Source: Notospermus geniculatus (lineage: Eukaryota > Nemertea > Pilidiophora > Heteronemertea > Lineidae). Taken from it: DNA of 64,000 bases. The translations under genes and the position numbers were made by a program. The stretch spans positions 69,862 to 133,861 of the forward strand of contig NMRB01001487.1 in assembly GCA_002633025.1 (NCBI GenBank), given 5' to 3'. Under the pieces are notes generated by a model. The model did not search any database and was not told the DNA's origin. It was given only the letters and a program-made list of their open reading frames with translations. Shown here in pieces: positions 33,911 to 45,098 of this stretch (position 1 is its first letter; each line of letters opens with the position of its first letter).

Positions 33911-34681
33911 AAATATTAGTCAGGGTGGTAAATTTTTTGGCAAAGTGGTATATTTGGCAATGTGAGCTGCTTCACAGTTCTACATGTAGATATTTTTGGA
34001 TGGAATACCACTCTGCCACCTGGAGACTAAAGTAATAGTTAAACTGCTGGATATCAATGTCAATGTCCCTCACCAGTGATATATTATTGAAATAATTGGA
34101 ACAAATTATCCACTTTTAGACAAAGTACAGAACAAATTTTAATGAAATGTAATGACTCAGAGCCAAGTTATGACCATTTTTCAAATCAAATTGAAAGCAT
34201 TCTATCATTCAACATTTCACTTTTTCCATTCAAATACATAACAGAAACAAATCATGCACTCGTCCACTATTTTCAAACCCCGACAATGAATCTTTTTACG
34301 CATATATTCTCAAATAATAGCAATAGTCGTGATGATCGTGACATAGATTCATAGTCAATTTGATACAGTGCAATTCCACCTCAAGAAGCCAGGAAAGCTC
34401 CACATCAAAGCATACAAATGCACAGTCAACCCGTCTCAAGTTGACTTGAAATGGACTGTTATAAAATTGATATTGTCGGTTCACGAACGCCAATGGCGGT
34501 GTCTCTCTTATTAGTCATTAATTGCATGCTGGGATTAATGGTCGTATTTAGTCGTTAGGGCATGGCGGTAAATGATTTAGGTGTCGTGTACACGGGGGTC
34601 TGGGGAGCGATTCGGTAATGAAGAGTGTTACGGGTATGGATAGTGGGGAATTATAATGATCAACCAATGGGACCTGAATCA

Positions 34682-35982
34682 CAGGGCTCGAATTAATCGA
34701 CGGCATCGACGGCATTTTGCCGTCGTGCCCAGCCTGTTTGCCGTGATGCCCTCCCATTCTGTCCCCTCTCCACGGCACTGCACTGCCGTGCCCTTTTCAT
34801 TGCATGCCTTGGTGCCCTCTCGGGCCCGTACTTGAGTTCAAACAAAAGTAGAAAGACGAGAAACAGCGAAAAAATAAGATTATAATCGAGGCACAGGCGG
34901 GTTTGCCGACGATCCCGACTTTGAGGATCCATAGTTTTCACTTCTACAACGTCCAGAACTTTTAGTTTTATTTCTCTGGGATTGAAAGAAATCGCCTCAA
35001 AAACTGCTTTGTTGGATTCATTCCTGACGAAATATCCTTTCCAATGACATAAGGCTTGCCCGCGTTTTGGTCATTTTTATTCAGTTATTCACTTGATTTG
35101 TGTGAATAGGCTACAACCGCGAGTGGCTGAACCAGAGTTCATGAGTTGGCTTGGCGCCAAGTCACTACAGCATGCAGACAATCTCCATTGAGTGTGCACC
35201 AACGATGTTTCTGATCAGCCAGTCTGACCTAATAAACAAAAATAAGCTATGCTGGACACTATGAGAGGCTCAAATTGGGTCTTTTGTTCAATATTCTGTT
35301 GATTTCATTGCGAACTTTACTTTAGGTAACCATTTTGGGGCCAAGTTATCAAGTTCGTTTGACTCAGTCATGTCAGTGGGAGGAAATCTCAACAGCCAAT
35401 GGGCAGCCAATCAGAAAATAGCAGCTTTAATATGCTACTGTGTGTGGGAAATTTGAATTCATTTGTGGGTTTTAATGAATGAGAGGCCTTTCACAGCCAA
35501 GTACCTGACTGTGTCTTGGCTTGAGAGAAATTTCTTCCTTAAATTTGGGCCTGGTGTCATCTCTGAGGAACCAGGAAATGTGATATTGTATTTGTACAGT
35601 GTCAATCATGAAAATGTGCTGGCATTTATTTATTTCTAAAAAATCAGTATTTGAGGCACTCCCTGGCCTTCTATGACAGAGCTGCTGAGTTTAAGGGAGA
35701 GTCTGCGAGGTCACTTAAAGGGGTAGGGGGCTAGATGTCCATTGTGAACTCTGTGTCTTGCACAAATCTTGCATCTCCGCCCTTCGTTATTTCCCAGTTG
35801 AGGATGGTGCGTGAGACTGGCAAACTATGCGGACATCGATTGCCTTCGTGCCCTAGACTGATAGATTGTTACTGCAGCGGTGCCCCTGCAGTGCGACAAA
35901 AAATGCCTTGGTGCCCCCCAAAATCAGAAGATATCCAAGGCAACTTTTGCAGTGCCCTTTTGAAATGCTAATTCGAGGCCTG
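34682..35982. mobile_element. 1.3-kb hAT-like element, B-specific
   Basis: Ends CAGGGCTCGAATTA and TAATTCGAGGCCTG are inverted and start CAGG as in hAT transposons. GAATCA flanks both sides (and the match extends to GAATCACA if the first two bases of the end are shared), while block A shows one copy at about 18552-18560. The sub-terminal zones repeat GTGCCCT/TGCCGT words. The middle has no recognised transposase; it may be a deletion derivative. Confidence 0.88.
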
Positions 35983-36138
35983 GAATCACAGTCCCAATTG
36001 TACGCTGAAAATCGTAAACAATTTTGCAATGCATGAAACAAACAAGTTAAATGATGCGCCCTGTCTACAGAGGTGAAGTGTTTGGTTATCGAGCGAGCCA
36101 TCCAATATCAACGAAGTCGAAGTGCAGCCGAGTCAACC

Positions 36139-36290
36139 AATCAGCATGCACGGATCCAGAGGGGGGCGCCCCGGGCACACGCCTCCCTTCTCACCAACAT
36201 ATCTGTAAAATTGACCATGAAATTCTGGAATTTGGCACAAATTTCAATGTTCCTAGCACAGGGCGTCCCCCCTCTTTTCCGAAATCGTAG
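36139..36290. mobile_element. CAGG-type MITE (copy B)
   Basis: CACGGATCCAGAGGGG followed by the conserved interior (CTGTAAAATTGACCATGAAA, TTTCAATGTTCCTAGC) and CGAAATCGTAGGGCCG. Confidence 0.7.
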
Positions 36291-36688
36291 GGCCGTATGC
36301 ACCAACGAAGATTATTTTCAACTCAGGTTGAGCCACAGCTTTTCAATTATTCAGGTTTGCCAGGATATGATGTGACAATGCAAAAGTTATGGACAACAGG
36401 CGATGCCGGTCTCAGTATAGAGCTTGTGCAGTGACGTCACATCTGACCAGCAGTCCACCACGCCAACGTCAACGTCAAAGTGTGCCACATGTAGATCACG
36501 TCATGGTTGAAGTCACACACACTCCACTTGCGCCGATGACAAAGTGCACCACGTGGGTCGACGTCATTTGACGTCAATATGACCAGCAAGATGGTGGATT
36601 TTTCTGTGACGATGTCATCTGTACAAGCTCTATAGGCCCTAGTGGTGAGAACAGGAACTAACCTATCCAAGATGAATTGTCAACTTAC

Positions 36689-36842
36689 CTGGTGGCTCGG
36701 CCCGACCCGAATCTCCCCCTGCGTGGTCGCCAGCCTTTTGGTTGCTGAATTATAACCAAAGATATAGAAGAAGTGGTCAGGGAGAGGCTGGAAGTCCTTG
36801 ACGGCAAAGATATCCTGGTAATGGAGGACCCGGCACTTTCCT
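36689..36842 (-). CDS. RERE: Atrophin exon, copy B: BAH C-terminus and ELM2 start
   Basis: This is the duplicate of the exon at 19443-19596, identical in encoded protein and differing by a single synonymous base at 36746. The acceptor is TTTCTCTTTTCAG and the donor is GTAAGT (36683-36688), both strong. Together with 30152-30285 it forms a 288-bp pair, exactly 96 codons, with matching start and end phases. The upstream exon at 48758-48854 ends AG and joins either copy identically to give Arg-Gly-Lys-Cys. Confidence 0.95.
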
Positions 36843-36929
36843 CTGAAAAGAGAAACATATTGACATTTTCAGAGATGCACAATTATAAGGGAGGGTTACA
36901 GGAGTTAAACTTGGGGAGCTGTCTTGACA

Positions 36930-37435
36930 CTATCGTGAACACATTTGGAACTGGCAGATACTGTCCTTACAAGACAGGTGTCCTGATTACAACAACAGAC
37001 GATTACCCAAAAGTATCTGTATCACTGTATCACTCCTGTTAATTCCATCCGTACAGGTCAAACTGCATTAAATGACCTTATAAGGACTGAACTTTCGTGT
37101 CCATAACTGAAAGGTAATCCGACTACGTTTATTTTGCTATAAAAGGACAGCCATGATCATTTTTTCAGTGGTTTTCGGTCGAACATATTACCTTTACCAT
37201 CAAATAGAGACAATCAGTGGTAGTAGGCATTATTCAGTTGAGGCTTGAGGCGGCAGTTGGGTTCTAATCGATGTGTCGTCTGCTAGCACCAACTCGCACC
37301 ATTCAATAAGCTTCGCTGGCAAAGGCTTCACAGTCGCGAACCCTTTGTGAAGTCTTGTAAAGCCTTTGTTGACAGGCGTGTACGTGTAGCGTGTAGTTCT
37401 ATGTGATTGCAGCCTTACACAGCAATTTTAACCAC
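36930..37435. other. B-block intron, no sure feature
   Basis: Carries a decayed piece of the pogo-like MITE interior (GTGTCCTGATTACA near 36980). Block A has unrelated sequence at the matching place (19650-20535). Confidence 0.4.
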
Positions 37436-37449
37436 CAGTGACACTTATT

Positions 37450-37985
37450 AGCCCTTTTTACACGGTGCCGGTGCATTCCGGATCGAGACTAGATCGAGGA
37501 GGGTTCGGTTATTTTTCCCCGTGTAAAAGCGAAACAACTGACCTCCACCTTCCTCGGGCCAGTTCAGTTCGCCGCGTGAGTCTCGGGAAGGTGGAGGTAG
37601 GTTCAGGCTGGTTATTTCTCTCGTGTAAAAGCGAACCGACCTCCACCGGCCTCGTGCGGGATTGAGCACGCTACATATGAATGGCATCACTGGCGCATTG
37701 CTGTAAGTTACCTGTGAAGAAATCACGCACGAGATTTCTCAAGCACTGCTCATGTTGTTAGAAGCATAGTTTATCGATTTTAAGTGATTATTTTTGCGAT
37801 ATTTCTTACTTGCGATGTTGATAGACGCCATCTGGTGGCACGCATTTGAACGAACTGACCTCGAACTAGTTCGAGGCGGGTTCGGTAACCCGCACCGTGT
37901 AAAAGCGATCAATCCATCCTGAACCGAACCCGCCCGAGGAGGGTGGAGGTAGGTTTCCTCGAACCAGCACCGTGTAAAAAGGGCT
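37450..37985. mobile_element. 536-bp foldback element with GTGTAAAAGCGA words, B-specific
   Basis: Ends AGCCCTTTTTACACGGTGC and GCACCGTGTAAAAAGGGCT are perfect inverses. CGTGTAAAAGCGA occurs three times inside beside GGAGGTGGAG-like words. Block A lacks it near 20560. No clear target duplication. Confidence 0.88.
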
Positions 37986-38276
37986 GCTGAGACAATGGGC
38001 TACCGTCCTCATTGTTGACCATCAGAGAGTTAAATCAGGCATAATCTGATGGGAGCAATTTTAGTTCAACTCGACCACAATGATCACTCATTTCTACAAG
38101 TGGTGATTGTTATGGTGTCATATAGCCATTTATTTCATAGTCATTACTGAATAATGTATCCATTTCCCACTTTATAACCATTTTCAACTCATTATTCATG
38201 GCTAAACTGCCAAGGATACACGTGTGTATTGCAAAATTGGAGTTGCTCATGGGTCTAGCTGTCATAAGCAAGGTTC

Positions 38277-38408
38277 ATTGGCGCACGGATCAGGTCCGTT
38301 TTCAGTCCGTTTGCCCCTATTTTTGCAGACACGACAACGCAGAAGTCAATATGATCGATTTTTTACGGACCTGAGTTGGACAAAATCCGTGTACCAATGA
38401 ACCCTGCA
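38277..38408. mobile_element. 132-bp MITE, ATA duplication, B-specific
   Basis: Ends AGCAAGGTTCATTGGCGCAC and TGTACCAATGAACCCTGCA, flanked by ATA (38274-38276, 38409-38411). Absent from A at about 20851. Confidence 0.85.
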
Positions 38409-38441
38409 ATACGCAGACAACTCTGCAGGTTGTGGGAGTAA

Positions 38442-38592
38442 AGCTGCTTTTCCACGAGGCATTTGCGGGCATGGAAAAGGAGGCGGACACGGGTGGAAAA
38501 AATCGATCCAACGTATTTCCCTTTAGCTGTTTCACTCGCACCCGCTCCCGCCACCGAAACCACGTACGCAAACGCCTCGTGGAAAAGCAGCT
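38442..38592. mobile_element. Harbinger-type MITE, TAA duplication, B-specific
   Basis: Ends AGCTGCTTTTCCACGAGGC and GCCTCGTGGAAAAGCAGCT are perfect inverses; TAA flanks (38439-38441, 38593-38595). The site is the same TAAAACAG sequence that took the LINE in block A. 151 bp. Confidence 0.94.
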
Positions 38593-38717
38593 TAAAACAG
38601 GCAATGGGGGGGGGGACAGGTGGTAGATTCAGGGGCGGGTCACTGGGGAGGGGTTGAGAAAATACCATAATGGAGGGTTTCAGGCCACACCGACTTTGCG
38701 CATCCTCACATTTCTAA

Positions 38718-39209
38718 AGCCTAGCGTACATCAGCCTTGCGACTGGAAGCAACTGAAGGCAACAGTCGCTATCGATGTACGTGTTCCACGCACATTGGTT
38801 ACGACAGATCATTGCGGCAACTAGCGGCAAAATCCAGTCTTCAATCTGGAGGGCGCACATCCGATACTGAATGCTACACGGAAACTGTCAATGTCTTCCG
38901 ATCAGACCCACTCGGGAGTCACGTGATAAACATTCAAAATGACCGGGTGTGCTCCACAGGAAATTCATTGCTAGTGTGCGTACATCGGAAGCGACTGAAG
39001 ACAACTAGAAGCAACTGTTGGCAACGAGTAGAACATGAGCAACTGGCTGGAACTAGCAGCAACAGTCGGCTATAGCGTTGCCGGTGTGCGTACATCGGCC
39101 TGTTTGAGCATCTGATCAGTTGCTGCTGGTTCCAGGTAGTCGCCAACCGTTGCCGGAAACGCCATTGCTGGTAGTTGCTTCCAGTCGCAAGGCTGATGTA
39201 CGTTACGCT
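38718..39209. mobile_element. AGCCTAG-family element, TAA duplication (copy B)
   Basis: Begins AGCCTAGCGTACATCAGCC, ends ATGTACGTTACGCT, flanked by TAA (38715-38717, 39210-39212). Fuller version of 24279-24614. Confidence 0.88.
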
Positions 39210-39659
39210 TAATTGGGTTTGACAATAGTTTCCCTGTTCTGAGATCCATTCCTTGACAGAAATTCAAGGAAATTAGAGGCAAACGGACTGGAAATGAACC
39301 AGATCCGTGTGCCAGTGAATCCTGCTTTACACAGCAACTCCACCAGTAAATCATTGGAGGTTAGTTCCCCCCCCCCTCGCCAATTATAGCCTGACAGACA
39401 ACACAGGGTGAATGTAGCACCCAAAATTGACCACGGAGCCAACAATGCCACTTGGATCATCATTTCATATTTTTTTCATCCGACTCCAATCACTTCCACA
39501 GATAATAACAGTTTTGGCGCCGGACATGGACCATCAACAATCTAACCTGTGACATCTCTAAAAGTGAACGAAAATGCCGACAATGACTGACATATTGACT
39601 AATTCCTGTAAAATAATAGCTACAGATGAAATCCTGATCACGTCCAATGAGAGGTATAA

Positions 39660-40203
39660 CCCTTTCACTGCCGAGTTTCTCTGAACGTTGTACGCCCCAG
39701 TGCTGAGTGTCCCGTTCTCGGGGAATCCCCTAATTTCGATTGGGGCCCCGTCTGTGGATAGCCAAACTTACTCAACGTACATTCTGCGTTGGCATCGATG
39801 GTCACCTACGGCAGTCTCAGGGGAATTCCTCTAAATTTGATTGGGGGCGCCATCTGTGAATAGCCAAACTAACTGAACATACCTTCTGCACAGGGCGACA
39901 GTGTACAGCCTAGTTCATACTTCGACGCACGACGGCATCGCCGGCGAACGACGCGCGATCTTGCGTTCAACGCCGACCCTGTCGTGCAATTTTGTTGGTG
40001 TGCTATCACAGGACTTAATTACTTGAGTCATTTCACAACGTGTCACCGTCGCTGAAGTACACTGGACTATGAATCAACTCCACGAAGTCGGCGTCCAGAT
40101 TTTGATTGCACATCGGATGCCGATGGTCCTGCGTCGAAGTATGAACTAGGCTTACGGCAGTCGCCAGTGCGGGCGACAATCGTCACCTACGGCAGTGAAA
40201 GGG
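39660..40203. mobile_element. piggyBac-like MITE, B-specific
   Basis: Ends CCCTTTCACTGCCG and CGGCAGTGAAAGGG, flanked by ATAA (39656-39659) and TTAA (40204-40207). Block A has ATAA at 25072-25075. CCC ends and a TTAA-like target point to piggyBac, though the left target is ATAA. It carries 39907-40152 inside. Confidence 0.85.
39907..40152. mobile_element. Harbinger-type MITE, TAC duplication, nested
   Basis: Ends AGCCTAGTTCATACTTCGAC and GTCGAAGTATGAACTAGGCT are perfect inverses; TAC flanks (39904-39906, 40153-40155). Its relative is at 53185-53428. Confidence 0.92.
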
Positions 40204-40762
40204 TTAACGTGGAGCTTAAATAACGCCATAATGCATCTCCTACATGTATCAGGGACGTCACAGAGGCAGAGACATGAGATGCACTCAGTTCTAGCTGTAT
40301 GTGATTTCCATACATGCGCCACCAGCTTAGGGGTACCTCTGCATCAAATATTCAACACCTAGAACTGGATGTCAGAAAATTACAGGATAGAACTGAAGCA
40401 AACAAACTGCAGCATCGAAATCCACCAGAATATAAGTATTTTAACAGGAATTGATTTAGGCCTACCGTTTTGAACAGCTGGCCTTATTATGAGTATAAGA
40501 ATATTCCACTTGTTGCTTTTCATTTTATCATTTCAGACATGCCGTGAACTAAAAAATCGATCATGAATAAAGCAAGAGAGAGTCTAGACTCTGTTTTTCA
40601 ACGTTTTATGAAGGTACCGTTATTGAATGGTTACATTGATGATTGCCACTTCAATATACATTTAGTACATATATGCCATAATAAATGTTTTCCTAAAAGT
40701 GATACATCTGTTGTGCAAACTACTGTATTTTGCTGGTTTCACCTCATCAGACAACCCATTAG

Positions 40763-41207
40763 CCCTGGTTACACCCACCTAAAATCCCCGTGCTTTTTGA
40801 GACATGGGTTTTTTCCGAACCAGAAAAAACAGCATTGACACGGCAAGTGGTTACACTACTTAAAATGCGATTGGTAATAAGTTCCGTTACCCGGCGATAG
40901 GGGCACTGCATGTAGGCATCGCCGTAATCAAGTGGCTACTAGAGGCGTGAAATAACCTATACGCATTCGCAGGACTCATCGATTTGCATCGTCGTCTGTC
41001 GGGATGCTCGGAACTAGACATGGGGATTTCGTGGTTACACGACATAAAATACCCGTGTCTAAAATAGCCCCGGCGCAGCCCCTTCGAGCTCGCTGTGGCT
41101 AATAAGCACAGGGATTTCAGACACGGGTCTATCGGTACATGTATTTAGACTCGGCGATTTATAGGTGTAACTGCAAAATCCCCGGGGTATAACAGGTGTA
41201 ACCACAG
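40763..41207. mobile_element. GGTTACACC-ended MITE across the right B boundary
   Basis: Left CCCTGGTTACACCCACC and right CAGGTGTAACCACAG are inverted. The A copy keeps only the left portion up to 26533, so the right edge of A/B homology falls inside this element. Confidence 0.65.
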
Positions 41208-41375
41208 CTATTGACAGCTTTTATGAAGCATTCTGTTGGCGATCTTGTTCAATTTATTTGGGAGTAAAAACTGCTGAATTCACAGTGAACAAGTGAAGGT
41301 GACAAAAAGGCATCCATCTGATACAGTCACCCACCTACCATCATCCTCAGTGAATTCGAAATCATAAGTGTAAAT

Positions 41376-42292
41376 CCCCTTTCACACCGGACCTGCGTAG
41401 AGTTGTGTAGTGCGTTGTATTGACTACGCCAATCTTACGCAGCCCTACGCTGGCCTTACCACTCCTTTCACACCGGGACTAACGTAGAGTTGCGTAGTGC
41501 GGCGTACCGGCTACGCCAAGCTTATGCTGCCCTACGATGTGCCTACACTGACCTACGTGGCAATACGCCAAGGGATGCAAAGGGGTGACGTGAGATGGAT
41601 GCAAAAAATTAAACATGTTGAATTTTGTTCGCGTACTTTTGGCGTAGAGCACTGGATGCAGAAAGTACGCAGTCTACGCAACACTCTGCTACGCCCTTCC
41701 ATGGGGTACAGTAGCGTAGTGTTGCGTAGACTTGCATAAAAACTGCAAACTGCGTACTTTCTGCGTCCTACTGAAAGTACGCGACAAAATTAGTCATGTT
41801 TAATTTTTTGCGTCCATCTCGCGTCACCCTTTCACACTGGACCTGCGTAGAGTTATGTAGTGCATTGTATCGACTACGTCGATCTTACGCAGCCCTATGC
41901 TGGCTTACCACTCCTTTCACACCGGGACTAGAGTTGCGTAGTGCGGCGTACCGACTACGCCAAGCTTATGCTGCCCTACGCTGTGCCTACGCTGACCTAC
42001 GTGGCAATACACCAAGGGATGCAAAGGGGTGACGCGAGATGGACGCAAAAATTAAACATATTGAATTTTTTCGCGCGTACTTTTGGCGTAGAGCACTGGA
42101 TGCAGAAAGTACGCAGTTTTTACGCAAGTCTACGCAACACTATGCTACGCACTTCCATGGCGTACAGTAGCGTAGTGTTGCGTAGACTTGCATAAAAACT
42201 GCGTACTTTCTGCGTCCTACCGGAAGTACGCGAAAAAATTAATCATGTTTAATTATTTGCGTCCATCTACGTAGGCCCCGGTGTGAAAGGGG
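41376..42292. mobile_element. 917-bp element with internal 450-bp duplication
   Basis: Ends CCCCTTTCACACCGG and CCGGTGTGAAAGGGG are inverted. The word CCCTTTCACAC(C/T)GGACCTG occurs at 41377 and 41827, and the sequence between is repeated, so the element holds two tandem units of 450 bp. It is rich in TACGCA words in both orientations. Confidence 0.85.
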
Positions 42293-42765
42293 CTAAACAC
42301 TCAAAAGCCTATGAATACTGCACCGCTCAATGGAGGTTATTTGTAGCAATGTCAATGTTATATCGGCCTACTCACCCGTACACTTGGTCTGGTCCTAGCA
42401 ACCTCCAGTCTAATAGTAGTTTATCATACAAACTTTTTCGTGATCAACAGCAAATTTCAACCACAAGCACGCAGCTGTTCGACACTTTACCACGAGGAGA
42501 ATTTAAATGCCGTGTACTAGTACTTCAGACTGCTAGGCCTATTGATCAGCTCAGCTCTTTGAACCTGTAAGCTTTCAGTTACCCATACTTATAACATGAA
42601 TAGCTTATTTACAAATTTACAGATAACTTAATCCTATCTTCTGTTGGTATTTACTCAATGCCTTTCACCATATTCACTGATCCTGGTATTAATTTATCCC
42701 ATTTTGACAGTAATAACAATCAACATATCACTATTAGCAGTTTTTAACATGTACAAAACACATTA
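42293..42765. other. intron, no feature recognised
   Basis: AT-rich intron with no repeat end or splice-bounded exon seen. Confidence 0.45.
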
Positions 42766-43430
42766 AGTCTGGTACATCTAAACTCCCTACACAGTTGTGT
42801 ACCGCGCCCCCTTCGGTTCACCCGCTCTCCACTGCTTAACTTCGTAAAATTCGCCGCGTTTGGTCAACAGATGGCGCTGAGAGAGTCGACCAATGAGAGC
42901 ACCGAGCAACCGGTAACCAAGCTGGCCTGAGACACTTTTTCATTGGCCAGGGGTTCGTAGCCATGATAGCACAAGAACATCCGTTGCCAACGGGCCAAAG
43001 AGTTCTGAAAGCAACGTTCTGATAGGCTATAAAACTTGCACCAGGCCCTGACGCCATCTGTTGACCAAATGCGGCGACTTCCACGAAGTAAAGCAGTTGT
43101 GGAGAGCGAGTAAACCGAAGAGGGCGCGATTCACAACTGCATAGGGAGTTTTAGGTACATCAGCCTTGTGACTGGAAGCAACTACCGGCAACAGCTTTCC
43201 CGCAACGGTTGACGACTACCAGGAACCAGCAACAATGATCAGATGCTCAAACAGGCTGATGTATGCGCAACGGCAATGCCATTGCCGACCGTTACCGCAA
43301 GTTCCAACCAGTTGCTCATGTTCTACTCATTGGCAACGGTTGCTTCCAGTTGTCTTCAGTCACTTCCGATGTACATGTGTTGGTTGGCATGAATTTCCCC
43401 ATTTCTGGAGCATACCTAGTCCGGTGAAGG
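42766..43430. mobile_element. AGCCTAG-family element split by a MITE
   Basis: Starts AGTCTGGTACATC after TTA and resumes at 43154 with GGTACATCAGCCTTGTGACT. The right end is not clear. Confidence 0.7.
42779..43153. mobile_element. 375-bp palindromic MITE, GGTACATC duplication, nested
   Basis: Ends TAAACTCCCTACACAGTTGT and CAACTGCATAGGGAGTTTTA, exact 8-bp duplication GGTACATC (42771-42778, 43154-43161). The arms hold GGTCAACAGATGGCG and its inverse. Confidence 0.9.
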
Positions 43431-44307
43431 ATTCACATGTCCACAAGATGGCGGTGCCCACTACGCCAACCACGAGAATGAACCAGGGAATCAACCACGA
43501 ATGGTTTGAGGCTGCAGAGTGTCTTGGTTTGATAAAATTACACTGTACAAAAATTTGTTTTGTTTGTTTCAAACCATGCAAACGTACCACAAACATGACA
43601 AAGGGTGCAGCCATTTTGAATGTTTATCACATGACTCGTCAGCTCTCAACACATCGTTTTCCAATAGAGCCGCCTATTTTTTTGCACTTTCCATCTGTAC
43701 CTTTCACCGCCCTGAACTGCCAAGCTGAATTTTTAGACAACAGTATAATGAGTCAAGGCGGTTTATGGCGGTATCAGCGTCTGGAGACATGGCGGATTGT
43801 GGCGCTGCCGGCAGTAATTAGTGATTTTGATTTCCACATTTAGCGGTGATGCAGATTTTTGTCAAAAGTGGGCGTGGTCTTCTAGGCGGCTCACGGCAGG
43901 GCGGTTTAGGGCGGCATGGGGTCTATTGGGTTAAGAAGTTCAGGTACCAGTGTGTCCAAACCTTTGAACTATAGTCGTAGCACCTCCTGCCTCGAGCTCC
44001 GACACAGGTTTTTTCATTTCAAAGTACATGTATATACTCTCTCCAACACAAAAGGGGTTAAATTCTCTAAGCAAATTGTGACCAGACATATTGACTGACT
44101 GTGTGTATGAAAGAAAGTTATCACAAACTGATTTATCCCTGTACAATATGCAAATAATATTTATGAGCACTTAACCGTGTCGTTAAAATTGGCTTTTTAT
44201 ATCGGCAACAATCTGACATATTATGAATATTTTAACGCTGTTAATAACTTTTTAAAGGTATGGTACATATTTTCAAATCTTGGCTCGTAAATTTACTGGG
44301 GTATTAT

Positions 44308-44449
44308 AAAAATGTTGCCCTCAATGTCGGGTGACATACCGAATGTCCCCCCGCTGGGATGATATGTCTCCCGAGGCTTTGCGAGGGAGACATATCATCC
44401 CAAAGGGGGGACATGAGGTATGTCACCCGACATTGAGGGCAACATTTTT
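44308..44449. repeat. 142-bp hairpin
   Basis: AAAAATGTTGCCCTCAATGT and onward pairs almost perfectly with the inverse ending ACATTGAGGGCAACATTTTT, with a short loop at about 44377. Confidence 0.88.
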
Positions 44450-44681
44450 TATCTCGTACCGAAAGTCTAGTTGATTGAAAACGACTTTCTTTTATGAAAA
44501 ATTCAAATCAACGCCAAAATTAAGGACAAGAAATGACGTGACGTAATGCATCCACAGTGTACTGCAGTGAAATGACGCGACGCGACGTCACATGCTGAGT
44601 GTTGAATTNCTTGCGGAGGAATGACATGACAGTTCACACACGCTTACCCTTTAACACATTGACTGCCATGGCAAAAATATC

Positions 44682-44818
44682 GGGCCGTATTCAAAAAGGC
44701 TGATCATCGCGCGATTAAGATTTAGACGCGTGTAACTTCACTAAATGCACACACTTCCACCATGCATTTGACGAAGTTACATGCGTCTATGCCTTAAACG
44801 CCCTTTTTGAATACGGCT
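44682..44818. mobile_element. GGGCCGTATTC palindromic MITE
   Basis: Ends GGGCCGTATTCAAAAAGG and CCCTTTTTGAATACGGCTC are inverted. An inverted relative lies at 46228-46365. Confidence 0.82.
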
Positions 44819-45098
44819 CATCATTTTATCCGCAATTGCCATGACTACCAGGCCTATTCAAGTTGTTTTATATTGCCAACTCAATTGGATCGTAGCTGTA
44901 CGCCCTCTAGCATGTTCCCAACATCTGGTCAATCCCCACTGCCAGTATGATCATTGGAAGGCTCTTCGTCATTGCCAAGCTTATCAACATTAATAGAAAA
45001 TGCATTAGCCCTACTACGAGTATACCGGTACTCGTAGCTGGCAATGGGGAGGAGATCAGTGACTATGAGCATACTCGTAGCCGGCAGTCAACGTGTTA

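Larger units (their letters stand above)
26721..40900. repeat. large tandem block, copy B (about 14.2 kb)
   Basis: Collinear copy of block A. B-specific insertions with an empty or different site in A include 29124-29748 (itself nested), 30943-31300, 31697-31922, 34682-35982, 37450-37985, 38277-38408, 38442-38592 and 39660-40203. A 187-bp stretch (26534-26720) with no match elsewhere in the window separates A from B. Because the differences are mostly clean insertions while exons differ only synonymously, B may be a recent duplication or the second haplotype. Confidence 0.95.

Noticed and set aside
41497-42195. Two similar open frames of 80 and 84 codons
   Set aside because: They are the two tandem units of the element at 41376-42292; similarity comes from the DNA repeat, not from protein selection.
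43235-43843. 202-codon plus-strand open frame
   Set aside because: Its first part is the repeated GTTGCTT/GCGACTGG interior of the AGCCTAG transposon family and the rest has low complexity and no known motif.
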